Assembly (NCBI GenBank): GCA_947462685.1
Contig: CANHPL010000001.1
Location: 225,369 to 289,368, forward strand
Origin: Burkholderiaceae bacterium
Lineage (GTDB): Bacteria > Pseudomonadota > Gammaproteobacteria > Burkholderiales > Burkholderiaceae
Direction of reading: 5' to 3'
Length of the DNA stretch: 64,000 bases
Below are positions 1 through 10,939 of the stretch, piece after piece. The stretch's first letter is position 1. The number at the start of each line of letters is the position of its first letter. The position numbers were made by a program, and so were the translations under genes. Under the pieces are notes generated by a model that was given only the letters and a program-made list of their open reading frames with translations, was not told where the DNA came from and ran no database searches.

Positions 1-947
1 GAGGTTCGCCACGAATTTCTTAACGTACTTGGTAAAGCTGGCATATTTGCTTGAATCTGCAAAATCATATCTTGTGTAATCTGAAGTGGCAATAAGTCTG
101 GATCAGGAAAGTAACGGTAGTCTTGAGCATCCTCTTTACTTCTCATACTTCGGGTCTCTTGACGATCTGGATCATATAAACGCGTTTCTTGTTTAACGAC
201 GCCACCGTCTTCAATAAGCTCAATTTGCCGTTGTACTTCGTACTGAATAGCTTCTTCTAAGAATTTAAAGGAGTTCAGGTTTTTTATCTCACATCGTGTG
301 CCAAATTCTTGTTGTCCTATTGGTCTGACTGAAACATTGGCATCACACCGAAATGAGCCTTCTTGCATATTGCCGTCACAAATTCCAATCCACATGACTA
401 GTGCATGTAATTCTTTTGCATAAGCAACTGCCTCAGCAGCGCTGCGCATGACTGGGTCAGTAACAATTTCTAATAGAGGTGTTCCTGCTCGGTTTAAATC
501 AATACCACTCGATTTTTCACCATGAAGTCCCACAAAATCGTCGTGTAATGATTTACCAGCATCTTCCTCTAAGTGAGCTCTTGTGAGTTGAATTTCTTTT
601 TTGACGCCTTCAACCTCAATGGCAATCTTCCCACCGATCACGATTGGTAATTCAAATTGACTAATTTGATAACCCTTGGGCAAGTCTGGATAAAAATAAT
701 TTTTTCTTGCAAAAATGCTGGTTGGAGCAATCTTAGAGCCGATTGCTAACCCGAAACGAATAGCATGATTAACCGCTTCTTCATTCAATACGGGCAAAGT
801 TCCAGGAAGCGCCAAGTCAACAGGACACGCCTGAATATTTGGCTCTGCGCCAAAGGCAATACTTGCTCCACTAAATATTTTTGAATTCGTTTTTAGTTGA
901 GCATGAGTTTCAAGCCCAATTACGACTTCCCAATTTGACCTTGTCAT
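1..947 (-). CDS. gatB: Aspartyl/glutamyl-tRNA(Asn/Gln) amidotransferase subunit B (partial, 3' end outside window)
   Basis: GatB binds misacylated Glu-tRNA(Gln) or Asp-tRNA(Asn), activates the side-chain carboxylate with ATP and receives ammonia from GatA. The minus-strand frame opens at the ATG at 945-947 and stays open to the left edge. It begins [18 protein letters not shown], the family's N-terminal signature. It continues with the conserved stretches around [28 protein letters not shown] and [18 protein letters not shown], the zinc/active-site region of GatB. About 315 of the usual 475-490 residues are visible. The ATG overlaps the gatA stop (ATGA), so translation is probably coupled in the order gatC-gatA-gatB. 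Confidence 0.96.
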   Translation of the reverse strand, partial: MTRSNWEVVIGLETHAQLKTNSKIFSGASIAFGAEPNIQACPVDLALPGTLPVLNEEAVNHAIRFGLAIGSKIAPTSIFARKNYFYPDLPKGYQISQFELPIVIGGKIAIEVEGVKKEIQLTRAHLEEDAGKSLHDDFVGLHGEKSSGIDLNRAGTPLLEIVTDPVMRSAAEAVAYAKELHALVMWIGICDGNMQEGSFRCDANVSVRPIGQQEFGTRCEIKNLNSFKFLEEAIQYEVQRQIELIEDGGVVKQETRLYDPDRQETRSMRSKEDAQDYRYFPDPDLLPLQITQDMILQIQANMPALPSTLRNSWRT

Positions 948-2443
948 TTTTTGACTCCGGAATTTGTTGGAGCTAATTGATGCCAAGAACTGTTTTGTTG
1001 GAACTGATCGGCTATTTGCAGCATCTTTGCTTCAGAAAAATAATTTCCAATGATTTGTAAGCCGATTGGTAATCCTTGTTGACTCATGCCACATGGAATA
1101 CTCATTGCAGGTAGGCCTGCAAGATTTGGGCTAAGTGTATATATATCTTCTAAATACATTTCTACAGGATCTTTAGATTTTTCACCAACTTTCCATGCGG
1201 CCTGAGGAGCGACTGGCCCCATCAAAACATCACACTTGGCGAACGCTGCTTGAAAATCCTCGGCAATAATTCGTCTAATCTTCTGTGCTTGCAGGTAATA
1301 CGCGTCGTAGTAGCCCTGGGATAGAACATATGTCCCAATCAAAATTCGACGTTTTACCTCGGCACCAAAACCTTCTGATCTAGATCTCTCATACATTTGA
1401 TTGAGATCTTTGTATTCTTTTGCTCTAAATCCATAACGTACGCCATCATATCGACTCAAATTACTGGAGGCTTCTGCAGGTGCCAAAACATAGTAAACCG
1501 GTATTGAAAGCTTTGTTTTTGGCAAAGACACTGCTATACAAGTTGCACCTAACTCTTCGAATTTTTTTAAGGCCTCTTGAACTGAGTTACGAACCTCCTC
1601 TTGCAATCCTTGTGCAAAATACTCCTCTGGAACACCGATACGTAAACCTTGAAGAGGTAAGCCGCCAGAAGTCGCCCAAGGTTTCCCAATTAAACCTTGG
1701 TAATCCATAGCGCCCTTTCGTAATGAAGTAGAGTCTCTAGGATCGTGCCCTGAAATTGCATTCAATATGAGTGCACAGTCCTTTGCGGATTTACCCATTG
1801 GACCGGCCTGATCAAGAGAAGATGCATAAGCAATCATCCCGTACCTCGACACGCTTCCGTAAGTTGGCTTAATGCCCGTTATCCCACAAAACGCTGCTGG
1901 CTGGCGAATGGAGCCCCCGGTGTCAGTGCCGGTTGCAATCGGCGCCAAACCAGCTGCCACTGCCACAGCAGAGCCTCCAGAAGACCCTCCTGATACATAA
2001 CTGGTGTTCCAAGGATTGAGTGCGGCACCATAGGCTGAGTTTTCATTTGAGGAGCCCATGGCAAATTCGTCCATATTGGTTTTACCCAAACACACCATAC
2101 CGGCCCCATTGGCGCCAAGTAACTCCACAACCCTTGCATCATATGGGCTTAAAAAGTTTTCTAACATTTTAGAAGCAGCTGTGGATTTCCAATCCTTGGT
2201 CACAAATACATCTTTGTGCGCAATGGGAATTCCAGTCAAAGGCCCGGCTTCTCCTTTAGCAATTTTTTGATCTGCGGATCTTGCGTCTCTGAGGGAAAAA
2301 TCCTCTTGGACATCTAAATAGGCATTGAACTCCTTAGATCTAGCCATACGGTCCAAGAAATATTGAGTAAGCTCAACACTTGATATTTCCTTAACTAAGA
2401 GGGCATCAGAGAGCTCTGTAAGCGATTTTTCGTGCCAGTTCAT
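944..2443 (-). CDS. gatA: Glutamyl-tRNA(Gln) amidotransferase subunit A
   Basis: GatA is the glutaminase subunit of GatCAB. It hydrolyses glutamine and channels ammonia to GatB for transamidation of Glu-tRNA(Gln) or Asp-tRNA(Asn). The 499-residue protein has the amidase-signature triad: the general-base lysine in [10 protein letters not shown] (about residue 77), the glycine/serine-rich stretch [14 protein letters not shown] near 150, and the nucleophilic serine region [17 protein letters not shown] near 175. Its length is normal for the family. It overlaps gatC by 4 bp upstream and gatB downstream through ATGA, a compact three-gene operon. Presence of GatCAB implies an indirect route to Gln-tRNA or Asn-tRNA, usual in Burkholderiales. 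Confidence 0.98.
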   Translation of the reverse strand: MNWHEKSLTELSDALLVKEISSVELTQYFLDRMARSKEFNAYLDVQEDFSLRDARSADQKIAKGEAGPLTGIPIAHKDVFVTKDWKSTAASKMLENFLSPYDARVVELLGANGAGMVCLGKTNMDEFAMGSSNENSAYGAALNPWNTSYVSGGSSGGSAVAVAAGLAPIATGTDTGGSIRQPAAFCGITGIKPTYGSVSRYGMIAYASSLDQAGPMGKSAKDCALILNAISGHDPRDSTSLRKGAMDYQGLIGKPWATSGGLPLQGLRIGVPEEYFAQGLQEEVRNSVQEALKKFEELGATCIAVSLPKTKLSIPVYYVLAPAEASSNLSRYDGVRYGFRAKEYKDLNQMYERSRSEGFGAEVKRRILIGTYVLSQGYYDAYYLQAQKIRRIIAEDFQAAFAKCDVLMGPVAPQAAWKVGEKSKDPVEMYLEDIYTLSPNLAGLPAMSIPCGMSQQGLPIGLQIIGNYFSEAKMLQIADQFQQNSSWHQLAPTNSGVKK

Positions 2444-2733
2444 TCAATTACCTTCGGTACTAAATAAAGTCCCTCATGGCTGACAGGCGCAGATAACATA
2501 TTATTTGTACGATTATTATCTTCAGACACAACATCCACCCTTAATGCTTGACTAAGTGGCTCAATTAATGCAATTGGGTGAAAAAGAGGCTCAACCCCTG
2601 TTGTGTCAACTGACTGCAACTCGGCAACCAAATTCAATATGTTTTCTAGCTCCTTAGAAACCTGTTTGGTCTGGTGAGGATCTAATTCCAAACCTGAGAG
2701 TTTGGCTAAATGATTAATTTCTTCAATATTCAT
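2440..2733 (-). CDS. gatC: Aspartyl/glutamyl-tRNA amidotransferase subunit C
   Basis: GatC is the small belt-like subunit that stabilises the GatA-GatB interface. At 97 residues it has the expected size. It starts [19 protein letters not shown], matching the family's N-terminal helix pattern (I..LAKLA.L), and ends with the conserved LRVDVV...[16 protein letters not shown] tail. It is the first gene of the minus-strand gatCAB operon and overlaps gatA by four bases. Its start faces mreB across a 79-bp divergent promoter region. Confidence 0.96.
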   Translation of the reverse strand: MNIEEINHLAKLSGLELDPHQTKQVSKELENILNLVAELQSVDTTGVEPLFHPIALIEPLSQALRVDVVSEDNNRTNNMLSAPVSHEGLYLVPKVIE

Positions 2734-3853
<1,120 letters not shown>

Positions 3854-3879
3854 CTCAACCATAAAAACTGAGGTGCAAA

Positions 3880-4779
3880 TTGTTTCGGAGTTCCCCGATC
3901 TTATTTAATCAAGGCGCACCTTTTGTAAAGTTGTTTTTTTCTTTATTGTTGGGTTCAGTGATTATCTTTGCAGATTACAAACTGCATGCTACTGAAAAAA
4001 TAAGGCTGGTTGGAAATAATCTCCTCTTTCCAATTCAACAATTACTATCCCAACCTGGTAAATTTTCTGATTTCTCTTTAGATTATTTTCAAACACGTTC
4101 TTCTTTAAAACAGAAGTTGGAGGAACAGTCTTCGCAGCTGGACTATCTCCGACTAATGGCAAATCAAGCAGAGACATTAGAATCTGAAAACGCACATCTA
4201 CGAAAGTTGTTATCTCTTCAACAAAAATCAAACGTAAAATCTTTGGCGGCTGAAGTAATTTTTAGTCCATTAAGTCCGAGCTCGCAAAGAATTATCATTA
4301 ATCGAGGTAATGCTGACGGCCTTAAATCAGGAATGCCTATTGCATCCGAAGCTGGAATAATGGGTCAAATTGTTAGAGTTTTTGAAAACTCTTCTGAAGT
4401 CGCACTTCTGGAGGATCGTGACTTTGTCATCCCCGTTCTAGTTGAGCGCAATGGCTTAAGAACGGTCCTGTTTGGTGTTGGTCGGGGGGAGCCTCTAGAA
4501 TTACGTTATGTCAATAATCTTGCTGACTTAGATGTCGGCGATCATTTAATTACTTCAGGTATTGATGGTACTTATCCTGCGGGGATTCCGGTCGCAATTA
4601 TTAGTAAAATTGATCGATCGTCTGATAACTCTGGAGCAATTATTGCTTGCAAACCATTGGCCCAATTACATCATCATCGACATTTAATTGTCTTGCTATA
4701 TCAACCAACTACAACCGCCCTTAGACCTGCAGAGTCTGAGACAGTAAAAAATAGATTACGTCAGAAAAAAGGAAATTAA
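3880..4779 (+). CDS. mreC: Rod shape-determining protein MreC
   Basis: MreC is a bitopic inner-membrane scaffold of the elongasome that activates the PBP2-RodA pair from the periplasm. The 299-residue product has a cytoplasmic tail, one membrane helix (about residues 12-32), a coiled coil containing LKQKLEEQSSQLDYLRLMA, and the MreC beta-barrel region with INRGNADGLKSGMPI and the LLEDRDFVIPVLV segment. The start is TTG, chosen because GAGG lies seven bases upstream and no ATG gives the N-terminal anchor. Its stop overlaps the mreD start by one base (TAATG). Confidence 0.95.
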   Translation: MFRSSPILFNQGAPFVKLFFSLLLGSVIIFADYKLHATEKIRLVGNNLLFPIQQLLSQPGKFSDFSLDYFQTRSSLKQKLEEQSSQLDYLRLMANQAETLESENAHLRKLLSLQQKSNVKSLAAEVIFSPLSPSSQRIIINRGNADGLKSGMPIASEAGIMGQIVRVFENSSEVALLEDRDFVIPVLVERNGLRTVLFGVGRGEPLELRYVNNLADLDVGDHLITSGIDGTYPAGIPVAIISKIDRSSDNSGAIIACKPLAQLHHHRHLIVLLYQPTTTALRPAESETVKNRLRQKKGN

Positions 4780-5279
4780 TGGCCTTTTCAATTTTCAAGC
4801 TTCGCTCGATGACAGGACCATTCTTAACTCTCCTAGGTGCGTTTATTTTGAATATGTTTCCATGGGGCAACTCCCCTTGGGTTCCTGATTTTCTACTCAT
4901 TACTTTAGCGTTTTGGGTTTTACAAGCCCCAGAAAAGATTAATTTAATATCCGCATTTGTACTGGGTCTATTGATGGATATTCAAACATCTCAGTTTTTA
5001 GGTGTTCACGCCATCGTTTATGTAACGGCTAGTTTTGTCATTATTTATGAGCAGCGTCGTTTATTGAATGCGACTTTACTTGGTCAAACATTTATCATGC
5101 TAAAAGTATTTTTAATTGCTAATTTTGTATTTTTATTAATACTTTGGATCATTTGGCCGGGTAGGGAAATTTCTTTTGCCTTTATCATCATACCAAGCGT
5201 CATTGAAACTTGTTTATGGCCTATCTTTAAGAAGGTTTTATCAAATCGTGCATCTTTTATCAATCATCATCAAACTTGA
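4779..5279 (+). CDS. mreD: Rod shape-determining protein MreD
   Basis: MreD is a small polytopic inner-membrane protein of the elongasome, genetically coupled to MreC. The 166 residues form about five hydrophobic segments. They include the family's GLLMDIQTSQFLGVHAIVYVTASFVI signature, in which a conserved acidic residue and a glycine lie within the membrane (typical GLLLDxLxGxxLG motif). Its ATG overlaps the mreC stop codon, and mrdA follows after 11 bp. The length matches the family. Confidence 0.93.
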   Translation: MAFSIFKLRSMTGPFLTLLGAFILNMFPWGNSPWVPDFLLITLAFWVLQAPEKINLISAFVLGLLMDIQTSQFLGVHAIVYVTASFVIIYEQRRLLNATLLGQTFIMLKVFLIANFVFLLILWIIWPGREISFAFIIIPSVIETCLWPIFKKVLSNRASFINHHQT

Positions 5280-5290
5280 TGAGGTAATGC

Positions 5291-7207
5291 ATGGCTCAGC
5301 AAAACGACTCTTATTCATCTTTAGAAACCTTTCAAAGTCGCATTCAAATCGCCCTATGGTTTGTAATGATTTGTTTATTGGTTTTGTTTTTTCGCTTCTT
5401 TTGGTTACAAGTCGTTAAACATACGAAATATTCAACTGCATCGGAAAGTAACCGCATAGCAATTATCACAACGCCAGCACAACGAGGTCTTATTATCGAT
5501 CGTAATGGAATTGTTATTGCAAGAAATTTTCCATCTTACTCTCTAGAAATTACTCCGGCAGGTCTCAATCAACCAATTGAGGAATTAGTCACTTCACTAA
5601 ATGCCGTTCTTAAAATATCGAATAAAGATCGACAAAATTTTTATCGATCGCTCCAAGGAGCCAAAAAAACTGAAAGTATTGCCATTCGCAACTTCTTAAA
5701 TGATGAAGAGGTGGCAAGATTTATGTCTCGAAGATATGCATTTCCGGGAGTTGAAGTTCAAGTTCGCTATTTTCGTGAATACCCCTATGAAGAATTGGGC
5801 GCCCATCTCATCGGATATACAGGAAGAGTTTCTCAAAAAGATCGTGAAAAACTTCTCGCCGAACTTGAAGAAACTTCTGATGAGACCAGCAGTGATGAAT
5901 TACGCCCCATGAAAATAAAGGGTATTCAACAAGTAGGAAAAATTGGTCTAGAACAAAGTTATGAAAAAGAATTAAGGGGCACTCTTGGTTATAGTCAAGT
6001 TGAAATCACAGCTGGGGGACGGGTAGTTCGTAACCTTTCTTCTACCGCGCCAACAGCTGGCTCTAATTTGTCTCTTGCGGTAGATATTAAATTACAGTAC
6101 CTCATGGAGCATCTCTATGACAAAAAAAGGGGCGCTGCTGTTGTCATAGAGGTAAGTACCGGGGATGTCCTAGCATTTGTTTCAATGCCCACATATAATC
6201 CAAACGCCTTTATTGATGGTATAGATGCTGACTTATGGAAAAAATTAAATAGCTCTCCAGAAAAGCCTTTATTTAATCGTCCATTACGTGGAACCTATCC
6301 GCCTGGCTCAACGTTTAAGCCTTTTATGGCTTTAGCTGCTTTAGAAGGAAAATTCAGAACGCCAGAACAAGGCATTAGTGATCCGGGGTTTTTTAAATTT
6401 GGCACAACCACCTTTAGAGACGATGCTGTCAATGGTCATGGGTTTGTCAATATGCGTCAATCTATCGCTGTATCTTGTGACACGTATTACTATATTTTGG
6501 CTCGAGATATGGGTATAAATGCCATCAGCTCTTTTATGAAAGATTTTGGTTTTGGTCAATTATCAGGCATTGATATCAATGGGGAGGTAAGGGGAATACT
6601 ACCTTCTAAAGAATGGAAAAAAGCATATTATTCTGACCCATTAAAGCAAGCGTGGGGTGAGGGTGACACGATTTCTATTGGAATTGGACAGGGCTACAAT
6701 AGCTATACCATCTTACAACTTGCGCAAGCTACTGCCATTCTTGCTAATCAAGGTGTAGTCATGAGGCCTCATTTAGTCAAAATGATTGAAGACCCCATCA
6801 CACACCAAAAAACTCTGACAGTTCCCTCAGAAACGACTAAATTAAATATCAAAAAAGAAAATTTAGCTGTTATTACTGAAGGAATGCTAGCGGTGAATCG
6901 AACAGGTACTGCCAGGGTTCCATTTGGCGGTGTGCGATATTCAGTTGCTGGAAAAACTGGTACATCACAGGTTTTTAGCCTTGGTGGTAAACAATACAAC
7001 GCAAGTGCTATTTCTGAATTTAAAAGAGATCACGCCCTTTATATTGCCTTCGCTCCAACAGATAAACCTAAATATGCGCTTGCTTTAGTGGTTGAAAATG
7101 CTGGGTTTGGCGCCACAGCTGCAGCACCAATCGCTAGACAAACGCTTGATTATTTAATGCTAAACACTTGGCCACAAGGAGTTCCTCCATGGAAAACCGC
7201 TCCGTAA
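5291..7207 (+). CDS. mrdA: Penicillin-binding protein 2 (elongasome transpeptidase)
   Basis: PBP2 is the class B transpeptidase that cross-links lateral-wall peptidoglycan made by RodA. The 638 residues contain an N-terminal membrane helix (about 22-40) and the PBP dimerisation/pedestal domain starting near TTPAQRGLIIDRNGIVIA. The transpeptidase domain follows, with the catalytic SxxK motif as GSTFKP (Ser about 340), the second motif as SCD (VSCDTYYY), and KTG as GKTGTSQVF near 555. The length is standard. The gene ends 19 bp inside the preferred rodA start, so the two are translationally coupled, which fits their stoichiometric complex. Confidence 0.97.
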   Translation: MAQQNDSYSSLETFQSRIQIALWFVMICLLVLFFRFFWLQVVKHTKYSTASESNRIAIITTPAQRGLIIDRNGIVIARNFPSYSLEITPAGLNQPIEELVTSLNAVLKISNKDRQNFYRSLQGAKKTESIAIRNFLNDEEVARFMSRRYAFPGVEVQVRYFREYPYEELGAHLIGYTGRVSQKDREKLLAELEETSDETSSDELRPMKIKGIQQVGKIGLEQSYEKELRGTLGYSQVEITAGGRVVRNLSSTAPTAGSNLSLAVDIKLQYLMEHLYDKKRGAAVVIEVSTGDVLAFVSMPTYNPNAFIDGIDADLWKKLNSSPEKPLFNRPLRGTYPPGSTFKPFMALAALEGKFRTPEQGISDPGFFKFGTTTFRDDAVNGHGFVNMRQSIAVSCDTYYYILARDMGINAISSFMKDFGFGQLSGIDINGEVRGILPSKEWKKAYYSDPLKQAWGEGDTISIGIGQGYNSYTILQLAQATAILANQGVVMRPHLVKMIEDPITHQKTLTVPSETTKLNIKKENLAVITEGMLAVNRTGTARVPFGGVRYSVAGKTGTSQVFSLGGKQYNASAISEFKRDHALYIAFAPTDKPKYALALVVENAGFGATAAAPIARQTLDYLMLNTWPQGVPPWKTAP

Positions 7208-8331
7208 TAAAACGTCTGAGTTTCCTTTGGCAAGGATTAGATCCCAGCCTTGCTATTATTTTGTTATGTTTGGTCGTGGTTGGTAACATCACATTTTTAT
7301 CAGCAAGTTCTGGAACTGTTGTGGGCTGGGTTGAGCAGTCTAGAAACTTATTCACTGCTTTCATCATTATGTGGGTTACCTCTCGAATACCAATTAAGTG
7401 GTTAGAAAAAATGTCGCTTTGGGTTTATCTCATTGGCGTTACTCTTTTAGTAGCTGTAGCAATATTTGGGATAATCAAAAAAGGTGCCCGTCGTTGGCTC
7501 AACATCGGTATTGTGATTCAACCATCGGAAATTATGAAAATTGCGATGCCCATGATGCTAGCTTGGTATTTCCATAAAAAAGATGGCATAGTCCAACTGA
7601 AGGATTTCTTCATTGCCTTTTGTTTATTGTTACTCCCAATTTTTCTTATTGCAAGACAGCCAGATTTAGGGACCGCCATTTTGGTGTTTGCTGCTGGATT
7701 TTATGTAATCTTATTTGCGGGGTTGCCATGGAAATTTGTACTTCCTTTCGCAGTTGTTGCTCTCTTGGGAATTGTTTTGATTATAATTTTTGGTGATACC
7801 CTTTGTACGAAAGGAGTCACATGGCCTTTATTAAAAAGCTACCAGCAACACCGTGTTTGTACCTTACTTGACCCTACCTCAGATCCATTGGGTAAAGGCT
7901 TTCACACACTTCAATCCATGATTGCCATTGGCTCTGGGGGGCTTTTCGGTAAAGGGTGGATGAAAGGAACTCAAACGCACTTGGAGTTCATCCCAGAAAA
8001 ACACACAGACTTTATCTTTGCTGTTTACTCTGAAGAGTTTGGTCTTTTTGGAAACTTAATGCTGATTATTTTATTTTTTCTTTTAATACAAAGGGGTTTG
8101 CAAATCGCATCCGCAGCACCTAATTTATATTCTCGATTACTAGGGGGCTCAGTAACCCTTATTTTCTTTACTTATGCATTTGTCAATATGTCGATGGTTA
8201 GCGGTCTTTTACCTGTGGTTGGGGTGCCTTTGCCCTTTATTAGCTATGGGGGTACTGCACTCACGACTTTAGGATTTGGTGTTGGTCTCTTAATGAGTAT
8301 TAATCGAGGAAGACGATTAATACAAACTTAA
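7189..8331 (+). CDS. rodA: Peptidoglycan glycosyltransferase RodA
   Basis: RodA is the SEDS-family peptidoglycan polymerase that works with PBP2. It is a polytopic membrane protein with about ten helices. SEDS signatures are visible: KKGARRWLNIG, QPSEIMKIAMP, ARQPDLGTAILV (with the catalytic-type Asp), GFHTLQSMIAIGSGGLFGKG, EKHTDFIFAV, and LPVVGVPLPFISYGGTAL at the C-terminus. The ATG at 7189 (MENRSVIKR) is preferred over an in-frame TTG at 7168, because AAGGAG sits seven bases before it. This gives 380 residues. It is the last gene of the operon and is followed at once by a strong hairpin terminator. Confidence 0.96.
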   Translation: MENRSVIKRLSFLWQGLDPSLAIILLCLVVVGNITFLSASSGTVVGWVEQSRNLFTAFIIMWVTSRIPIKWLEKMSLWVYLIGVTLLVAVAIFGIIKKGARRWLNIGIVIQPSEIMKIAMPMMLAWYFHKKDGIVQLKDFFIAFCLLLLPIFLIARQPDLGTAILVFAAGFYVILFAGLPWKFVLPFAVVALLGIVLIIIFGDTLCTKGVTWPLLKSYQQHRVCTLLDPTSDPLGKGFHTLQSMIAIGSGGLFGKGWMKGTQTHLEFIPEKHTDFIFAVYSEEFGLFGNLMLIILFFLLIQRGLQIASAAPNLYSRLLGGSVTLIFFTYAFVNMSMVSGLLPVVGVPLPFISYGGTALTTLGFGVGLLMSINRGRRLIQT

Positions 8332-8336
8332 TGTGT

Positions 8337-8368
8337 AAAAAAAAGCCCATTTTTCATTGGGCTTTTTT
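8337..8368. terminator. Bidirectional terminator between rodA and hup
   Basis: A hairpin GCCCA / TGGGC is flanked by an A-run on the left and a T-run on the right (AAAAAAAAGCCCA...TGGGCTTTTTT). It can therefore act as an intrinsic terminator for both the rodA operon and the convergent HU gene. Confidence 0.85.
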
Positions 8369-8385
8369 ACTAAATGCTTTAAGAA

Positions 8386-8670
8386 TTACTTCTTACGCTT
8401 GTTTACGCTATCTTTAAATGCTTTACCAGCAGAAAATTTAACGGTTTTTGATGCTGCAATTTTGATTGCTTCACCAGTCTTCGGATTACGGCCAACACGA
8501 GCGGCACGCTTTCCTGAACTAAATGTACCAAAACCGATTAACTGAACGTTATCGCCTTTAGTAACAGCTTTTTTAATTGTATCTAATGCAGCATTTAATG
8601 CGTGCTCTGCTTTGGCTTTAGATAATTCTGATTCGTCAGCAATAGCTGCAACGAGTTCTGCTTTATTCAA
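8386..8670 (-). CDS. hup: DNA-binding protein HU
   Basis: HU is a histone-like dimeric DNA-bending protein of the nucleoid. The 94 residues show the full HU signature: helical N-terminus [22 protein letters not shown], the strand/arm region [22 protein letters not shown] and the C-terminal helix. The GRNPKTGE arm tip is the DNA-intercalating element. The start is TTG, supported by AAGGAG six bases upstream and by the conserved MNKAEL start of the family. It is monocistronic, convergent with rodA. Confidence 0.97.
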   Translation of the reverse strand: MNKAELVAAIADESELSKAKAEHALNAALDTIKKAVTKGDNVQLIGFGTFSSGKRAARVGRNPKTGEAIKIAASKTVKFSAGKAFKDSVNKRKK

Positions 8671-8864
8671 ATTATGCTCCTTGAAATGAAATGACTAAAA
8701 ATATAAACTTATAAAATAAGCGCAAATTAAACGCACTTCCATTTTAACCATACTTCATGGGCTTGTGAAACCTTTTATTTAAGGAAAACCCTTATTTTTA
8801 TTAGCTCTGTAGTTTTTATATGCTTTTAAGGCTTATTTCATAGACATTTTTATAATGAATATGC

Positions 8865-8896
8865 AAAAAAAATATCACCCAAGTGATATTTTTTTC
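8865..8896 (-). terminator. Intrinsic terminator downstream of 8927-9310 gene
   Basis: A perfect 8-bp stem AATATCAC / GTGATATT with a CCAA loop is flanked by A- and T-tracts. It lies about 30 bp beyond the stop of the minus-strand gene to its right, so it most likely ends that transcript. Confidence 0.75.
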
Positions 8897-8926
8897 TTAC
8901 GATTTATTTAGTTCCCTTCACTGCGC

Positions 8927-9310
8927 CTACTGCAATATCCCCTCTCGAATATCTGGAGCTCCCTTAATTTTGTTTACAAAATACTCTGTCTCTGCAAAAC
9001 AATTAGTTGGAATACCCACATGTTGATTGTATTCAATTTCCACTCGTTTCCCAATATTGGAAGAAACCATTTTTGCTAGCTCATCATCTCTAACAGAAAA
9101 GGAGAATTTCTCTTGATTACCCAACATGCTCCCAGTAACCAACTCTCCTTCCCAGGTTTTACAAACCCATCCACGCTTAGAGAATTTTTGTAAAAACCCG
9201 GCTCGACTTCCTGTTGAATAGGAATAGGATAAGGTAAGCCATGTGTATAGAACAAACAGAATGATAAGAATAAAAAATACTAATAATAATTTCCTTAAAA
9301 AACTAGCCAT
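8927..9310 (-). CDS. Conserved membrane-anchored hypothetical protein
   Basis: The 127-residue product has one strong N-terminal membrane helix (about residues 6-27). After it comes a soluble domain with a TGSRAGFLQKFSKRGWVCKTWEGEL core and two cysteines. The pattern (S/T)GxRxGxLxKFSxKGxxCKTWEGEL belongs to a small conserved family of unknown function in proteobacteria, recognised from memory; some members are mis-annotated as 6-phosphogluconate dehydrogenases. A short WNFSV-like strand and the NQHVGIPTNCFAETEYFV C-terminus complete the domain. No enzyme motif is evident. It is monocistronic with its own terminator. Confidence 0.8.
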   Translation of the reverse strand: MASFLRKLLLVFFILIILFVLYTWLTLSYSYSTGSRAGFLQKFSKRGWVCKTWEGELVTGSMLGNQEKFSFSVRDDELAKMVSSNIGKRVEIEYNQHVGIPTNCFAETEYFVNKIKGAPDIREGILQ

Positions 9311-9399
9311 TGTTTTCTCCTTTGAGTGACTTCACTATACCAAGATTATTTTAAAGTTTGTTTTAGCTCTTTTCTATTAAATCCCACTATCATTGAGTC

Positions 9400-9876
9400 A
9401 TGTCAAAAAATTCTTATCTATTTCTTTTTGTCGCATGTTCATGCTTGCTTAGTTTTGCTTTATATATTCAGCATCTTGGCTGGCTTGGGGTTCTCTATCC
9501 GCCTTGTCCACTATGTATATTACAAAGAATTGCTTTTTTGCTGATCGCTGTGATGTGTCTGATGGCGTTTTGTTTTGAAAAAACCAAAAAAATATTTTAT
9601 TATTTAGCTCTATTAGCTTGCCTTTTAGGCTTGGTCATCGCATTACGTCATCAATGGGTGATTGCCCATCCAGAATCCTCCTGTGGACTTGATCCTTTAG
9701 AGGTGTTTATCAATCAATTTAGCTTCGTGCAAGCAATTCCGTTTTTCTTCAAAGCGGATGGTTTTTGTAGCATGCCGCTTCCGCCCATACTTTTTCTTTC
9801 TGTACCGAGTTGGTCATTATTGTTTTTTTGTATATTCTTTATTCTCCTTATCAAAAATTTCCGATTGAAAAATTAA
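9400..9876 (+). CDS. dsbB: Disulfide bond formation protein B
   Basis: DsbB is a four-helix inner-membrane oxidoreductase that reoxidises periplasmic DsbA and passes electrons to quinone. The 158 residues show the first redox pair CPLC, in the family context PPCPLCILQRIAF (about residues 35-40). The second periplasmic pair is split as SSCGLDP (near 94) and DGFCSM (near 122). Four hydrophobic segments are evident. The chosen start gives the usual short cytoplasmic N-terminus. A UPF0016 exporter gene follows after 9 bp, so the two are probably cotranscribed. Confidence 0.93.
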   Translation: MSKNSYLFLFVACSCLLSFALYIQHLGWLGVLYPPCPLCILQRIAFLLIAVMCLMAFCFEKTKKIFYYLALLACLLGLVIALRHQWVIAHPESSCGLDPLEVFINQFSFVQAIPFFFKADGFCSMPLPPILFLSVPSWSLLFFCIFFILLIKNFRLKN

Positions 9877-9885
9877 GGCTTATCT

Positions 9886-10467
9886 ATGAGTTTGGAAGCA
9901 TTGATGGTTAGCACGGCCGTTGTCACTCTCGCAGAAATGGGGGATAAAACACAATTGCTTGCCTTTCTTCTTGCTGCGCGTTTCAAAAAACCTTTGCCTA
10001 TCATTGCTGGAATTTTAATAGCCACCATACTGAACCACGGCCTTGCTGGAGCCCTTGGGGCTTGGATAACTTCTATAATAAGCACCGAACTACTGCGTTG
10101 GATTCTTGGTTTTTCATTCCTGGGAATGTCTATTTGGACCTTAATTCCGGACAAAATAGATGAAACAGAACAACTATCTATAGCTTCTTATGGAGTATTT
10201 CTAACCACCTTAATTGCTTTTTTTCTAGCGGAGATGGGTGATAAAACACAAATCGCAACCGTTGCATTAGCAGCTAATTACCAGGTGCCATTTACAGTGG
10301 TTGTTGGCACAACTTTGGGTATGCTATTTGCTGATGTACCTGCAGTTTTTTTAGGTAATTCATTTGCTAAACACTTACCTTTACGGCTGATTCGCATGGT
10401 TGCAGCAGGTATTTTTGCAATCTTAGGTGCTTTGATTTTATTCAAAGTAGATCAATTCATTACTTAA
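9886..10467 (+). CDS. GDT1/TMEM165-family (UPF0016) divalent cation exporter
   Basis: Members of this family export Mn2+ (or Ca2+) in exchange for protons. The 193 residues contain the diagnostic twin motif E-x-G-D-K-T/S-Q, seen twice: LAEMGDKTQLLAFLLAARFK near residue 20 and LAEMGDKTQIATVALAANY near 117. This reflects the internal duplication of three helices each. Six transmembrane helices are expected. It lies 9 bp after dsbB. Its 3' end overlaps by 8 bp the end of the convergent DUF2721 gene. Manganese specificity is family inference only. Confidence 0.9.
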   Translation: MSLEALMVSTAVVTLAEMGDKTQLLAFLLAARFKKPLPIIAGILIATILNHGLAGALGAWITSIISTELLRWILGFSFLGMSIWTLIPDKIDETEQLSIASYGVFLTTLIAFFLAEMGDKTQIATVALAANYQVPFTVVVGTTLGMLFADVPAVFLGNSFAKHLPLRLIRMVAAGIFAILGALILFKVDQFIT

Positions 10468-10939
10468 TCTGCATCGATTGCTTTGAGTGCGGTTTCATTC
10501 TTACAGAGTAAGAGGCAATAAAAACCTCCCCCAATAAGCACATTAATGCCAGGATAAAACAACTAATTCCTCCAATGAAGGTATATAAAACATAATCTGA
10601 GATACTCATTTTTCCAGCTATTGTTTCTGCAAAAAACAACTCTAATATCGTCAAACCTATTTGGATAGCGCATAAGACGAGTAAAGCCATCGAGACATTA
10701 ACTAAATGAGCTCTCTTCGAGAGATAGTGGAGCTCCTCGTCATGAAAGCGCTTTAACACCTGCTGATGGTCAGGGTCTTTTTCACTCATAATGTCAAATT
10801 GCAAAGCCCTTGACCGATCAATGACTCTAGCAATCCGCTGGGTCAACGCGCCAATCATTCCCGCAACGGCCGTCAATAAAAATACCGGTGCAACTGAAAG
10901 TTGAATACTCTCACTCAAAAAATTAGGGTTAAAAGCCAT
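10460..10939 (-). CDS. DUF2721 family membrane protein
   Basis: The 159-residue protein has an N-terminal helix (SVAPVFLLTAVAGMIGALTQRIARVIDRSRAL) followed by a polar segment and two further helices, the DUF2721 arrangement. The conserved APVFLLT...L..R..R..DR pattern is clear. Function is unknown. It is convergent with the cation exporter on its left, overlapping it by 8 bp, and appears monocistronic. Confidence 0.85.
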   Translation of the reverse strand: MAFNPNFLSESIQLSVAPVFLLTAVAGMIGALTQRIARVIDRSRALQFDIMSEKDPDHQQVLKRFHDEELHYLSKRAHLVNVSMALLVLCAIQIGLTILELFFAETIAGKMSISDYVLYTFIGGISCFILALMCLLGEVFIASYSVRMKPHSKQSMQIK